From positions 2,145,367 through 2,209,366 of the forward strand of contig NZ_JAEVYN010000002.1 of assembly GCF_016807185.1 (NCBI RefSeq): a DNA stretch of 64,000 bases, given 5' to 3'. This DNA is from Leptolyngbya sp. Cla-17 (GTDB taxonomy: Bacteria; Cyanobacteriota; Cyanobacteriia; Leptolyngbyales; Leptolyngbyaceae). This document shows positions 35,023 through 43,779 of this stretch, one piece after another. Each line of letters opens with the position of its first letter. Positions within the stretch are counted from its first letter, which is position 1. The notes below the pieces were generated by a model. The model ran no database searches, was not told the origin of the DNA, and saw only the letters and a list, made by a program, of their open reading frames with translations. The position numbers and the translations under genes were made by a program.

Positions 35023-36411
35023 ATGACTCGCCGTATCGCCGACCTCCTCCGCCACGGACAGCCCACCGAAACCGTCACCATCAAAGGCTGGGTTCGCACC
35101 AAACGTGAACAAAAAGAATTCAGCTTTGTTGAGGTGAATGATGGCTCCTCCATGGCAGGGCTGCAAACGGTAATCAGTCAGGATGTACCAGAGTATGCCG
35201 CGACTATCAAACGGCTCAGCACCGGAGCCTCCGTGGAAATCTCTGGCATTTTAGTAGAGTCTCCCGCCAAAGGACAGCGGATCGAATTGAAAGCTGATTC
35301 CGTCACTGTTTACGGTGAAGCCGACGCAGAAACCTATCCGCTACAGAAAAAACGTCACTCCTTTGAGTTTTTGCGAGACATTGGACACTTGCGCGGACGC
35401 ACCAATACTTTGGGGGCGGTGTTTCGGGTGCGAAATGCGGCGGCAACAGCGATTCACCAGTTTTTTCAAGAGCGCGGCTTTCTCTGGGTGCATACGCCGA
35501 TCATTAGCGCTAGCGATTGCGAAGGGGCGGGAGAAATGTTCACCGTCACGGGTTTCGATTTGAATAAGGTGCCCTTGACAGAGGATAAACAGGTAGATTT
35601 TAGTCGTGATTTCTTTGGCAGGCACGCCTACTTAACGGTGAGCGGACAGCTTGAAGCCGAAATCATGGCGATGGCGTTCAGCAATGTCTACACGTTTGGA
35701 CCTACGTTTCGGGCTGAAAACTCCAATACGTCACGCCACTTGGCAGAGTTTTGGATGGTAGAACCGGAAATGGCGTTCTGCGACTTGGATGGCGACATGG
35801 AACTAGCAGAAGCTTTTCTCAAGGATGTATTCAAGTTTGTGATGGAAACTTGCCCAGAAGACATGGAGTTTTTTAACCAGCGGATTGATGATTCTATCTT
35901 GGCGACGGCAGACAATATCATTAACAATGAGTTTGCCAGAGTGACTTACACCGAAGCGATCGCTCTACTCGAAAAATCCAGCAAGACCTTTGAATATCCG
36001 GTGGAATGGGGCTTGGATCTGCAATCGGAACACGAACGCTATCTGGCAGAAGATCATTTCAAAAAGCCCACCGTCATCACGGATTATCCCGCCAAGCTCA
36101 AAGCTTTTTACATGCGGATGAACGAAGATGGCAACACCGTCCGCGCGATGGACATTGTCGCCCCCAAAATTGGCGAAATCATCGGCGGTTCTCAGCGAGA
36201 AGAACGACTGGATGTGTTGGAGCAACGGATCACCGCCCAAGGACTCGACCTCGCTGATTACTGGTGGTATCTGGATCTGCGCCGTTATGGCACCGTGCCT
36301 CATGCAGGCTTTGGGCTGGGCTTTGAGCGGCTAGTGCAGTTCATGACTGGCATGGGCAACATCCGCGACGTGATCCCCTTCCCCCGCGCTCCCCAAGAAG
36401 TCGAATTTTAA
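35023..36411 (+). CDS. asnS: Asparaginyl-tRNA synthetase
   Basis: The 462-residue class II synthetase has an OB-fold anticodon domain (VTIKGWVRTKREQKEFSFVE, about 18-105). It also has class II motif 2 (FGPTFRAENSNTSRHLAEFW) and motif 3 (AGFGLGFERLVQFMTGMGNI followed by RDVIPFPR). The internal segment WGLDLQSEHERYLAEDHF and the NSNTSRHLAEFW form distinguish AsnRS from AspRS. Length is normal. Confidence 0.96.
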   Translation: MTRRIADLLRHGQPTETVTIKGWVRTKREQKEFSFVEVNDGSSMAGLQTVISQDVPEYAATIKRLSTGASVEISGILVESPAKGQRIELKADSVTVYGEADAETYPLQKKRHSFEFLRDIGHLRGRTNTLGAVFRVRNAAATAIHQFFQERGFLWVHTPIISASDCEGAGEMFTVTGFDLNKVPLTEDKQVDFSRDFFGRHAYLTVSGQLEAEIMAMAFSNVYTFGPTFRAENSNTSRHLAEFWMVEPEMAFCDLDGDMELAEAFLKDVFKFVMETCPEDMEFFNQRIDDSILATADNIINNEFARVTYTEAIALLEKSSKTFEYPVEWGLDLQSEHERYLAEDHFKKPTVITDYPAKLKAFYMRMNEDGNTVRAMDIVAPKIGEIIGGSQREERLDVLEQRITAQGLDLADYWWYLDLRRYGTVPHAGFGLGFERLVQFMTGMGNIRDVIPFPRAPQEVEF

Positions 36412-36541
36412 AGGATCTGCGAGTTGATGGGCATTAGCAAAACAAGGAGAGTGTCATTAGGTTCTTGCATTTCAGAAATGAACAGGTATGATACGTTACT
36501 CAAATTAATTGAGGTTGCATTAGTGCAATTGATCTCCTTTA

Positions 36542-37897
36542 ATGCATAAAGCTACCTTTAACCTCGAAACAAACTTGCCCAATCTTGTTGATCCGCTGGA
36601 GCAAATACCGGATTTTAGTTTGCTGCATCTTAACCAACTGAAAGACTGCGATCGCGCAGCTCACGATTGGTATCGATTTGTGCTGTCTTTTCCGCCTCAC
36701 TTGGTGCAGGACTATTTGGAGCGGTTTGGCATCAACGCTGATCAGCGCGTGCTGGACCCATTTTGTGGCACGGGCACAACGGTGGTGGATGCAAAAAAAC
36801 TAGGCATTGCTAGTGTCGGCGTGGAAGCGAATCCAATGGCGCACTTTGCCGGATCGGTGAAGTTAGATTGGAATCCCAAGCCTGATGAGCTGATACATCA
36901 GGCTGAGCGAATTGCGGAAAGAGCAATCCGAGAAATTGAGCGATCAGAAGATTGGCGATCGCTGCCGGAAGACGGCACCAAAATTATCCTGAAAAACTCC
37001 ATTAGTCCTTTGCCGCTGCACAAAGCCCTAATTTTGAAAGAGCAGATTTTAGCGGAGAAGTCGGGTTATCAACGCCATTTTCTGCTAGCTTTTGCACGGG
37101 CGATCGTCACGGATATTAGCAATCTGCGCTTTGGTCCAGAAGTTGGCGTAAGCAGCAAGCTCAAGTCCGATGTGCCCGTGGTTGAAGCATGGCTGGCACG
37201 GGTGGCAGCCATGGCAGCCGACTTACGCTATTTACAAACCTTGCCCAATGCACCCGCCACCATTCACCATGCCGATGCTCGCCAGTTGGTGCAGGTGTTA
37301 GAGCCAAACTCGATTGATGCGGTGATCACCTCGCCACCCTATCCCAACGAAAAAGATTACACCCGCACGACCCGGCTAGAGTCTGTGCTGCTGGGCTTTT
37401 TGAACAATAAGGCAGAGCTACGAGCGTTGAAACAAGGATTGATGCGATCGAATACGCGCAACGTCTATAAAGCAGATTTAGATGATCAATGGGTTTCTCG
37501 CCATGCTGAAATTCAACGGATCGCCCAAGAAATTGAAGATCGCCGGCTGGAACTGGGCAAAACCAGCGGCTTTGAGCGACTCTATCATCGTGCGGCAAAG
37601 CATTACTTTGGCGGAATGGCAAAACATCTGGCAGATTTGCGGTGGGCACTCCGCCCCAATGCCCAGCTTGCTTACGTCGTCGGCGATCAAAAATCCTATC
37701 TTCAGGTGATGATCCGCACAGGAGAACTGCTGGCGGATATTGCTCAAGGTTTAGGCTATGAAGTGGTCAGAATTGATCTATTTCGCACCCGTCTAGCAAC
37801 GGCTTTAAAGGAACAAATTCGTGAAGAAGTGGTGGTGCTTCGCTGGTCGGGAAAGATGCCAACTACGTCTTATCCATTCAGCGATCGCCCCTTATGA
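36542..37897 (+). CDS. DNA methyltransferase (N4-cytosine/N6-adenine type)
   Basis: The 451-residue protein has SAM-binding motif I VLDPFCGTGTTVVDAKKLGI near residue 62 and catalytic motif IV TSPPYPNEKDYTRTTRLESV near 262, followed by a C-terminal part with HYFGGMAKHLADLRWALRPN and AYVVGDQKSYLQVMIRTGEL. The SPPY form is typical of N4-cytosine enzymes, and the order I then IV gives the class. No restriction endonuclease lies beside it, so it may be an orphan methylase of the kind cyanobacteria keep for genome-wide modification; the site cannot be read from the sequence. An IS-disrupted helicase gene lies convergent to it. Confidence 0.88.
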   Translation: MHKATFNLETNLPNLVDPLEQIPDFSLLHLNQLKDCDRAAHDWYRFVLSFPPHLVQDYLERFGINADQRVLDPFCGTGTTVVDAKKLGIASVGVEANPMAHFAGSVKLDWNPKPDELIHQAERIAERAIREIERSEDWRSLPEDGTKIILKNSISPLPLHKALILKEQILAEKSGYQRHFLLAFARAIVTDISNLRFGPEVGVSSKLKSDVPVVEAWLARVAAMAADLRYLQTLPNAPATIHHADARQLVQVLEPNSIDAVITSPPYPNEKDYTRTTRLESVLLGFLNNKAELRALKQGLMRSNTRNVYKADLDDQWVSRHAEIQRIAQEIEDRRLELGKTSGFERLYHRAAKHYFGGMAKHLADLRWALRPNAQLAYVVGDQKSYLQVMIRTGELLADIAQGLGYEVVRIDLFRTRLATALKEQIREEVVVLRWSGKMPTTSYPFSDRPL

Positions 37898-38129
37898 CTT
37901 TTCAACATCTAAAAGGAAAACGCCAAGTTAATTTCTACCCACACAGATAGCTCAAGCTGTATAGTGGATAACATTTTTGAACGAAGTAGAAAGACATCGG
38001 TCATTACCTTACACGCCATTATTAGCTATATCGTTTACTAGTCAGGTCTCTAAATTTCAGTTATTGGCAGCCCAAGTAATGAAGGTAATCAATCCAAAAT
38101 TAGAATTGCTCGTATTTCCTTAATTAAAT

Positions 38130-40099
38130 CTATTCAATGTCTAAATCTCTTAATAATTTTTGATTTGCTTTTGCAACTATAGATTTTGGGTCAAGGGAGT
38201 TTCTCAGAAATTGTTCTCGTACAACGGATCTCCACTCTGATTGACCTGCTCCTGTAAATGTTGACCGTAGTTCTCGGAGTAAACTTATTACTTCACGAGA
38301 CCAATTCCTAAAATTCTCAATGTGCCACCAGCCCACTTCATCAGCAAATGTTGGACCATCATGATGAATCTTCGACTGCGTAGTGATCATAGCTGTGTAA
38401 ATCTCAGCGTTAGGACTAAGCGAAACATTATCTTTAATCCACTTGTGATGAGAAGCAGCCTGGCGCACGTGCTTTACAGATATAGCGTGATCTGGATTAG
38501 AGTCACTTTTATCTTCAAAGACTAGACACAGCTTTTCATTTGAAATCCACCATGGGTCAGGAGTAGCTTGCCCAGATGAATTAGCCGCTGTGAAGCCTAG
38601 CATTTCTCCCAATCTTCGATGCGCCTCTTCAAACTGCTCACTGTCATTTGACTCTAATCCTTCCAAAATGGCTTTTGCAGCTTCCTCGAATTTTTGCGGA
38701 GAAGCAAAAGAGCTAGTTTCAAATAGAAACTCTATTCGCTCAACATTTGCATCTAGAAACCCATCATCTTCTACTACTACTTGCATATCATTATCTTTGG
38801 CTAATCGAGCAGCGAGAACACGAAGCCAGTTGAGAGCAGGTAGACAACCTGAAGCTCTTTTATAAAGATCTATTGCCTTAGTTGTGAAAACTTGGTTCTC
38901 ATTTTTTTGATAAGCCAGTTCAGCTCCTGATGCAGCTAAGTAATACCAAAAACCACGTAACCCCTGTAAATCATCTCCAGAAAGAATACTTGCTATTTGT
39001 TGGGAAAGTTCAAGGCATTTTTCATAGTTCTCGTTCCACAGTGCATATAAATAATCCACTTCGAATCGAGCTGCTTCAAACAACTTATCCTGACCGGGAA
39101 TTTGTAGTTGCGAAGCCTCATCTCGATATTCTAGGATTTCCGTATCTACATCGTCCCAATCACTCCCATGCCCAAGAAAAATCTCAAGGTTTTCAAGAAA
39201 ATCGTCATGAGTTCTTTCTTCAGATTGCTCAATTCCAAAAATGAGTTCGCCTTGAAGTTCTGGATGAAATAGAGAGCGTTTTTCTTTAAGGACAAGCCAA
39301 TCGTGAAAGTCCTGTCCAATTATGATTACGGCAGCGTAATCAGTTGCACTTCTTGTACAGCGCCCAAAAGCTTGAATTATTCTGGTTCGAATTCTATCCT
39401 TAAACAGGTTTCCTGCAAGCATGCGTGTCATAAAAAATAATTCTTGCAAGTTTCCTGCTTTAGGAAGCCCTTCGATAATTAGTAATCGGCAATCATCATC
39501 AAGTAGATCAATTCCATCGTATCTATTAGCTAATACTGCAACTCCCTTTTGTGCTGATATAAATTTATCTTTAGATGCCTCGATATCCTGCGCCTTGTAT
39601 ACAGGAAAATTCTCAAACAAAGTTTTGTATTTATCTGTCCTATGATCGTTTGGAACTAGTATCAGGGCACGTCCGGCACGTTCAACAACTGCCTTCGTTA
39701 ATGAATCAATTTCATCAGCTGGCAGGCTCATTTCTGGAAACACAAAATACCGTCTTCCAATACCCTGCTTATCCCAACCAGTGGGTATTGGTAACCTATG
39801 AAAAGAAGGGATTCCCGTTATGCGCTCTAGATCACCACCAAGACCTAAAGTGGCAGACATAAAAATCCTTTGAGTCGCATTTGCAAATGGCTCATGAGAT
39901 AAAGAAGGCGGAATATATGGACGAATAAGAATATGGCTATAGCTCACGTAGACGTGACATGCTTTTAGATGTCCATGTAGAAGTGACCAGGGATAAGAAA
40001 GATTACTTTTTGGGGCAATGTTTTCTGCCAGAAATGCATAAATCTGAGGCAAAACTTCAATAAAGAAAGATGTTGGAATTTTCTCTATCCATTTAAACT
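38130..40099 (-). pseudogene. Superfamily 2 helicase, C-terminal part (split by IS630)
   Basis: This is the 3' part of the helicase gene, continuing in frame from KFKWIEKIPTSFFIEVLP. It contains FANATQRIFMSATLGLGGDL (motif III-like), the XPD/DinG-type RYDGIDLLDDDCRLLIIEGL and motif VI RTRIIQAFGRCTRSATDYA. About 380 residues of helical C-terminal domain without a known motif follow. Deleting the IS (40102-41114) and one TA joins GAT to AAG TTT AAA and restores an uninterrupted 861-residue protein. The part downstream of the IS has no start of its own; an ORF beginning inside the IS at 40145 reads through into it but lacks the ATP-binding half. Confidence 0.88.
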
Positions 40100-40101
40100 T
40101 A

Positions 40102-41114
40102 CGGCGGATTGCAGTGTTAAGAGGGACAGTAACAGCAGTGTGCAAACCAGTTGTGCAAATGTTGAGGATCTATCAAATCCATCGCTGTGGCAATGAGGGT
40201 ATCTACCCTTTTCGAGGTTGTCGGCGAGAACTGTCTTAGGAAAGCCTTTAACTGTGACCACCAATGCTCAATCGGATTAAATTCGGGAGAGTAAGGAGAC
40301 AGATACAGAACCTTCGCTCCAACCGCCTCAATTAAAGGTGCAATGGCTTTTACCTTGTGAGCAGGCAGGTTATCCATGACCACGACAGCCCCTTTCCACA
40401 GTTGAGGCACAAGACACTTTGAGACGTACACCTCAAAGACAACCGCGTCCATCGACTGATCTATCGTCATCACAGCCAGCACCTTTGAGACGGTAATCGC
40501 GCCCATGACACTCACCTTCTTGCCCCGATAAAAAGGTTTGAAGTCATACGCTCGTTCCCCAGGTGCAGCACGGGCATGGGTTCGCATGAGTCCCAGTAGA
40601 ACACCCATCTCATCGAGAAACACTAAATCTTTGAGTTCTATACTCGTCACCTGTGCCCAGTACTCCTGTCTCAGGAGTTGGACTCGTTCGCTGGTGGCTT
40701 GGCTGGAGCGGAGCGTTTTTTTTTGCGCGGTAAATTGAGTCTCTGAAAGGTTCGGCACATAGTACTTTGGCTAACCCATAGCCCAGTCTCATCAAAGAGT
40801 AGCTCACAATATTCCGCTAAGGTCGCATCGCGCTGGTTCTCGAAGATCGCCACTAACTGGTCTTTGTGCTCCATCACAGGACTCACCGAACCACCCTGCT
40901 TATGGGGAACGACGTGACCTTCTGTGCGCTTCTGAATCATCCATCTCTCGACGCAACTCTTGCTGACAGCAAAGCGGGCAGCAACTTTTCGGATCGAGCT
41001 ATCACCCTTCTCCATAGCACTTACAATCTTCTCTCGAAAGTCTATGGAATACGGCTTCATTTTTGACCCAACGTTGTAATCCTTCATTGTCCTCTATCTG
41101 ACTGCAATCCGCTG
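40102..41114 (-). mobile_element. Complete IS630-family insertion sequence
   Basis: The 1013-bp element is flanked by TA duplications (40100-40101 and 41115-41116), as expected for IS630/Tc1-mariner elements. Its ends are CGGCGGATTGCAGT and, read inwards from 41114, CAGCGGATTGCAGT, with partial similarity continuing inwards (AAGAGGGACAGTAA against TAGAGGACAATGA). It interrupts the helicase gene in a conserved stretch. Confidence 0.93.
40117..41060 (-). CDS. IS630-family transposase, two frames joined by a -1 shift
   Basis: The first frame (41060 to about 40720) starts MKPYSIDFREKIVSAMEKGD and carries a helix-turn-helix (VAARFAVSKSCVERWMIQKR). The second frame (to 40117) carries the DDE domain with VFLDEMG, VVMDNLPAHK and FNPIEHWWSQLKAFLR. 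The frames overlap at a run of nine A on the coding strand (plus 40716-40724). A -1 slip there gives one protein of about 310 residues, the usual arrangement for several IS630 subgroups. Both frames are otherwise intact, so the element may be active. Confidence 0.88.
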
Positions 41115-41116
41115 TA

Positions 41117-41730
41117 TCCGGATCAGAAGAGAGAAAACGCTGCTGCTCCGATGGAGGCAAGAATTTTTTAATTATGTCTAAAAAACCGAAATAAATGAGC
41201 TTGTGCTCAATACGGCTAATATTGAGTGACCAATTTGAGGCAATATAATTTTCAGCAGCATGAGCATCATCGAGAATAATAAGTTGAGGACTATCAAAAA
41301 ACGGATTCGTGTTAAAAAACGCACTATATGGTGCAACCGCAATTGTTTTTCCAGTTTGATAACTTGATTTGTCGCTTGGGCTATAATCCTTTACTTTTCC
41401 AATAAAAGGTGTGGCTGTAATTCCATATTTACGCTCTGACTGCTCACAAACTTGTAATGCCAACTGCTTCGTAGGGCAAAGGTATAAAACACGTTCGTTT
41501 TGTGTCACCCGACGAAATTCAGCGATTAACAAACCAACAAGTGTTTTCCCGCTGCCTGTAGGTAGTTCAAGCGCAACATTAGGTTGATTGAATGCCTCAT
41601 CTTGATAGCGCCTCAATATGTCAGATTGATGTGAAATTAAACCCTGTACAGTACGGTTTCTTCTGTCACGAAAAAGTGCTTCAGGATTATCATACGATGT
41701 GGTAAATTTTTTCTTTTTCCGAAATGCCAT
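41117..41730 (-). pseudogene. Superfamily 2 helicase, N-terminal part (split by IS630)
   Basis: The first 205 codons of the helicase run from ATG 41730 to the IS. They hold a Q-like basic start (MAFRKKKKFTTSYDNPEAL), motif I ALELPTGSGKTLVGLLIAEF, motif Ia VLYLCPTKQLALQ and motif II LIILDDAHAAENY (DDAH variant). The ORF now runs through the IS edge and ends in IS sequence. Together with the C-terminal part this is an XPD/DinG-like DEAD/DEAH helicase. Such genes occur in DNA-repair and defence settings; next to a solitary methyltransferase, defence is possible but unproven. The separated halves are unlikely to make a working helicase. Confidence 0.88.
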
Positions 41731-42143
41731 GCTATCTTATATCGTAATTTACTAGGGCTTATGTAGAAGTTATCTCATACATCTCCGCCATGAGTGCTTC
41801 TACAGTAGTACAACACCTTTGATGCAGAGCCAGATAACTTCTCTTTAAAGAGAAAGTTTCCGCACATCATTCCAAATTTGGGAAACATAAATAGATGATC
41901 TCCGCATGCCACCTTAAATTGGGTAGAGTAGTGGAAAAAATTGGGTGGAGCAGTACGAAACTTTCTGTGTAGTATCCTGATCTGATGACTTTAGCATGTG
42001 CAAGAAAAGCGTTAAGTAAATCTGCACTCAAAAATCTAGTGTTGACCTCCAGTCAGTTTCAGGCGGCTATCCGTTTAAATTGCTTGCCGGAGCGATCGCT
42101 AAATTTTTTGAATTCTTACGTTGTAGTCATACAGAAGCTAGCC
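41731..42143. other. Intergenic region
   Basis: 413 bp upstream of the DUF1232 gene and of the helicase start. AAATTGGGTAGAGTAGTGG (about 41915) is followed by the near-copy AAATTGGGTGGAGCAGTAC, a degenerate tandem pair. The long in-frame extension of the next ORF upstream to 41985 does not look coding. Confidence 0.4.
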
Positions 42144-42395
42144 ATGTCTCCCCTCAAATTTGTTTACTCTGGGTATCGCAACACGCTGCGTCATCCCAAA
42201 CTGCGCTGGTGGATCGTTGCAGGCACATTGCTGTATGTGCTGAACCCATTTGATATTGTGCCTGATGTGTTTCCGGTAATTGGCGAGATTGATGATGCAG
42301 TTGTGGTAACGATTTTGGCGGCAGAAATGTCTCAAGTGGCTCTGGACGGTTTGAAGGTGCGCAAACAAAGCAAACGGGAAAATTTGCCTGCGTAA
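42144..42395 (+). CDS. YkvA/DUF1232 family small membrane protein
   Basis: The 83-residue protein starts at ATG 42144 (MSPLKFVYSGYRNTLRHPKL) and contains the family core LLYVLNPFDIVPDVFPVIGE then IDDAVVVTILAAEM, forming a membrane hairpin. An upstream in-frame start at 41985 would add 53 residues of no family likeness. Function unknown. Confidence 0.85.
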   Translation: MSPLKFVYSGYRNTLRHPKLRWWIVAGTLLYVLNPFDIVPDVFPVIGEIDDAVVVTILAAEMSQVALDGLKVRKQSKRENLPA

Positions 42396-42598
42396 TTGAA
42401 TGATGACGTGGATGCAATCTAGAATCGTCAATATTCCAGTGGATTGAATAGTTGACGATGAATAAGACGATTTTATGTTTCCAGGTGGGTTAGCATAACC
42501 GACGAGAGCGCCCACCTTAAGGAATTGCAAGGAAACAGGGTAGTGAAAGGCTTTACCGATAGATTTTAGAGGAGCGATCGCACCTTCTACTGAAACTT

Positions 42599-43585
42599 AT
42601 GACTTCCAAGATCTTTAAAGTTGGCACCTTCAATCTGTTTAATCTGATTTTGCCTAACGTCCCTTACTACGAGAACCGTCGCTATAGCCCCGAAGAATTT
42701 GCGAAAAAGAAAAGCTGGATCGCTCACCAGCTTAACGGCATGAATGCCGACATCGTGGGTTTTCAGGAGGTGTTTCACGTCGAAGCGCTCCAGCAAGCAT
42801 TAGATGAAAGTGGTTCGTATCGCCACGCTAAACTGCTGGCACCCACCCGCACCGGAGAAAGCCCCATAGTCGCTCTGGTGTCTCGCTTCCCGGTACTAGA
42901 CCACCGAGTCATTGAGGTGTTTCCGGCAAAAGCGCAGCTAGATGTGGACGGGGTCATCATTCCCTTTAATCGTTTTTCTAGGGCGGTGCTGTCGGTAGAC
43001 CTGGCGCTGACTGAGCATTTGAAATGCACGGTGTTTGTGGTTCATCTCAAATCGAAACGTCCGATTTTTCCAGATGACATAGACCGAAATGATCCGGTTG
43101 AAAAAGCAAAAGGTCAGGTGAGGGCACTGATTCAACGAGCGGCAGAAGCAACAGCGCTGCGGGCGATCTTGATGGAGTTTTTGCAGGGACAGGCTCACCC
43201 TGTAATTTTGATGGGTGACATCAACGATGGTGGTTTGGCGGTTACGTCGCAAATCGTTTCGGGAGAGCCGCCGTTTCACAAGATGCAGTTTGAGCGCAAA
43301 ACAGAACTGTGGGATGTGCTGCTTTACAATGTTAAAGATATTCAAGCCCGTCGCAGCTATGGGGATTTTTACTACACGCATATTCACAATGGACATTACG
43401 AAAGCCTGGATCACATTATGGTGAGTCAAGAATTTGTAAGCGAAAATCCCGATCGCGTTGGGCGAGTGAATTATGTATCGGTGTTTAATGATCACTTGAT
43501 GGATCAGACTCTCAGCCGCGATGGGGTGGAACTATGGCAATCTGATCATGGACAGGTGGTGGCAGCGATCGAACTGGGACGATAA
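42599..43585 (+). CDS. Endonuclease/exonuclease/phosphatase family protein
   Basis: The 328-residue protein has the EEP fold motifs: VGTFNLFNL at the start, the metal-binding Glu in IVGFQEVFHVEAL, HLKSKRP, the Asp/Asn pair in VILMGDINDGG, and a terminal SDHGQVVAAI. There is no signal peptide. The family covers nucleases, phosphatases and sphingomyelinases; the sequence alone does not choose among them. Confidence 0.87.
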   Translation: MTSKIFKVGTFNLFNLILPNVPYYENRRYSPEEFAKKKSWIAHQLNGMNADIVGFQEVFHVEALQQALDESGSYRHAKLLAPTRTGESPIVALVSRFPVLDHRVIEVFPAKAQLDVDGVIIPFNRFSRAVLSVDLALTEHLKCTVFVVHLKSKRPIFPDDIDRNDPVEKAKGQVRALIQRAAEATALRAILMEFLQGQAHPVILMGDINDGGLAVTSQIVSGEPPFHKMQFERKTELWDVLLYNVKDIQARRSYGDFYYTHIHNGHYESLDHIMVSQEFVSENPDRVGRVNYVSVFNDHLMDQTLSRDGVELWQSDHGQVVAAIELGR

Positions 43586-43779
43586 TGCTTGACCCCTCCT
43601 TTTAATCTTTCTCCTCCAAGGTGGATATTCTAGTTCTTGCCCCAGTGAGAGGGCTACGGCAGTTTTTGCAGGTGTTTTAGAAAAAATTGCACATTGCGTT
43701 ACTTTACCTCTGCATTTCTTTGCTAGCGGTACACTGGTAAAGATTTAATTGGATAAAATCTGGCATTTTAGGGTTAGTC

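Noticed and set aside
36542..41730. Methyltransferase plus helicase as a BREX or DISARM system
   Set aside because: The other marker genes (PglZ, BrxC, DrmB, DrmC) are absent and the genes are convergent, so the assignment is not supported.
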